A DNA stretch of 64,000 bases, taken from positions 1,736,001 to 1,800,000 of the forward strand of contig OZ252114.1 of assembly GCA_965248635.1 (NCBI GenBank). The letters are read 5' to 3'. Shown here in pieces: positions 62,984-64,000 of this stretch. The position numbers were made by a program, and so were the translations under genes. Positions within the stretch are counted from its first letter, which is position 1, and the number at the start of each line of letters is the position of its first letter. This DNA comes from CBDAPI01 sp965248635. GTDB lineage: Bacteria; Acidobacteriota; UBA6911; RPQK01; CBDAPI01. The notes beneath the pieces were generated by a model. That model saw nothing but the letters and a program-made list of their open reading frames with translations. It had not been told where the DNA came from and did not search any database.

Positions 62984-63148
62984 ATGAGTGAAAGCAACCC
63001 TACTGTCTCCCCTGGAGTTGACTCTGCGCCGAGGTCCGAGCCCCGGGAATGGCCGGAGAAGCGCTTCGCCCTTCTTTATGCCGCTGTCTTGATTCACACG
63101 GTGGGAACGATCTGTGCCCTCTGGTTTCTCTCCAGAATGTTTGACTGA
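62984..63148 (+). CDS. 54-residue single-pass membrane protein coupled to a sodium symporter
   Basis: 54 codons. A hydrophilic N-terminus (about 24 residues) is followed by one transmembrane helix (FALLYAAVLIHTVGTICALW) and a short tail. The TGA overlaps the ATG of the symporter (TGATG), so translation is coupled. Small partners upstream of solute:sodium symporters are known in other families; here it is likely a symporter accessory subunit, by position only. Confidence 0.7.
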   Translation: MSESNPTVSPGVDSAPRSEPREWPEKRFALLYAAVLIHTVGTICALWFLSRMFD

Positions 63149-64000
63149 TGCACCTGCTGGATTGGCTCATCGTTGCAGCATACCTGGTCTACATTGTGGT
63201 GGACGGGATTCGGCGGAGTCGGGGCACACACGAACTCAAAGGCTACTTTCTGGCCAATCGAAGCCTACCCTGGTGGGCCGTCGGGCTCTCCATCATGGCC
63301 ACCCAGATGAGCGCCATCACCCTGGTCGGGACGACCGGTCAGGGCTACCAGGACGGCATGCGCTTCATCCAGTTCTATTTTGGCCTGCCCCTGGCGATGG
63401 TCATCCTGTGCCTCACGGTGGTCCCTTTCTTTCACCGCTCCGGCATATTCACGGCTTACGAGTACCTGGAGCAGCGTTTCGACGCTCGAACCCGAACCTT
63501 GACGAGCTTGCTTTTTCTGGCCTCACGCGGTCTGCAGTGCGGGGTGATCATCTCGGCCCCTGCTGTCATTCTTTCGATCGTCCTGGGGTGGAATCTAATT
63601 CTCACGGTGCTGGCGATCGGACTTCCGACCGTTGTTTATACGATGATTGGAGGCGTCCAGGCCGTCACCTGGGCCGACGTGAAGCAAATGGTCCTGATCT
63701 TAACGGGAATGGCGGTGGTGCTGATTGTCATCGTCGGGCAGCTTCCCGAGGAAGTCTCTTTTTCCAGCGCACTCCAGATCGCCGGAGCGGCGGGTCGACT
63801 GCAGACAGTCGATTTCTCATTTGATCTGTCTCGCACCTATACGTTCTGGTCGGGGCTGCTGGGAGGGACCTTTCTGATGCTTTCTTACTTTGGTTGTGAC
63901 CAGAGTCAGGTGCAGCGTTACCTGACCGCACGTTCCGTAACCGAAGGGCGAGTCTCTCTCTTGATGAGTGCCTTCCTGAAGATCCCACTACAGTTTGCCA
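63148..64000 (+). CDS. Solute:sodium symporter (SSS family), truncated by window end
   Basis: Open frame of 284 codons to the edge, no stop. SSS-family pattern: GYFLANRSLPWWAVGLSIMA and TQMSAITLVGTTGQGY in the first helices, FTAYEYLEQRFDARTRTLTS, IGGVQAVTWADVKQMVLIL and SYFGCDQSQVQRYLTARS later. At least seven membrane segments are visible. Members import sugars, amino acids or carboxylates with Na+; the substrate is not determined. Starts in the TGATG overlap with the small protein. Confidence 0.9.
   Translation, partial: MHLLDWLIVAAYLVYIVVDGIRRSRGTHELKGYFLANRSLPWWAVGLSIMATQMSAITLVGTTGQGYQDGMRFIQFYFGLPLAMVILCLTVVPFFHRSGIFTAYEYLEQRFDARTRTLTSLLFLASRGLQCGVIISAPAVILSIVLGWNLILTVLAIGLPTVVYTMIGGVQAVTWADVKQMVLILTGMAVVLIVIVGQLPEEVSFSSALQIAGAAGRLQTVDFSFDLSRTYTFWSGLLGGTFLMLSYFGCDQSQVQRYLTARSVTEGRVSLLMSAFLKIPLQFA

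Noticed and set aside
1..64000. Search for tRNA, rRNA, insertion sequences, integrases and prophage genes
   Set aside because: None could be recognised by eye. Small RNAs without strong structure would be missed.

Overview
The window is a gene-dense, moderately GC-rich bacterial chromosome segment with short intergenic gaps and no rRNA, tRNA, CRISPR, phage or insertion-sequence genes that I can see. Gene content fits a heterotrophic Gram-negative-type bacterium, most probably Acidobacteriota or a relative. Supporting signs are the PPi-type phosphofructokinase, the futalosine menaquinone enzyme MqnA, two DUF1343/NamZ proteins, an NTT-type nucleotide carrier, a Tat-exported MsrP and many small dispersed intergenic repeats. 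The lineage call is an inference from content; no marker phylogeny was possible.

Layout. 0-6.3 kb: a cut-off phosphofructokinase, then a leftward operon (M32 carboxypeptidase, exported DUF1343, TPR protein) and a DUF2207 membrane protein. 6.4-9.8 kb: a consensus promoter driving the conserved rplU-rpmA-obgE-nadD-rsfS-rlmH block. 9.9-22.3 kb: comF, CNNM transporter, trmL, queE, nth, AI-2E permease, ytxH/DUF948, mobA, a serine hydrolase and hypotheticals. 22.3-27.3 kb leftward: an EamA transporter fused to a Nudix hydrolase, msrP, an esterase and lpdA. 27.5-30.8 kb: aconitase A, then an OsmC-family gene with an in-frame UGA exactly where relatives have a cysteine, followed by a bSECIS-like hairpin; this is the best candidate for something special here. 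30.8-37.5 kb: lapA, NTT carrier, glycogen synthase, a GT87-like enzyme, a YncE propeller and folD. 37.7-45.8 kb leftward: lytic transglycosylase, asnS, then a coupled block AmgK-like kinase, MurU-like nucleotidyltransferase, CYTH, cytosolic NamZ-like and mqnA, which reads as a peptidoglycan amino-sugar recycling operon. 45.9-56 kb rightward: dprA, topA, a large secreted protein, ecsC, a PQQ-propeller lipoprotein, maf and a lone PqqD domain. 56-61.3 kb leftward: a fatty-acid beta-oxidation operon (acyl-CoA dehydrogenase, fadI, fadJ). 61.5-64 kb: a LarA-like protein, a small membrane protein and a Na+/solute symporter that runs off the end.

Two genome-level features stand out. Intergenic spaces carry several dispersed repeat families: a 59-bp element ending in CAGAACC/GGTTCTG, long hairpins with a conserved ATTTAAACG loop, and period-7 arrays whose unit differs from site to site. 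Separately, five genes are broken by single-base indels (seven sites in all) and fadI has an in-frame stop. Some lie in homopolymers, so assembly error must be excluded before calling them pseudogenes.
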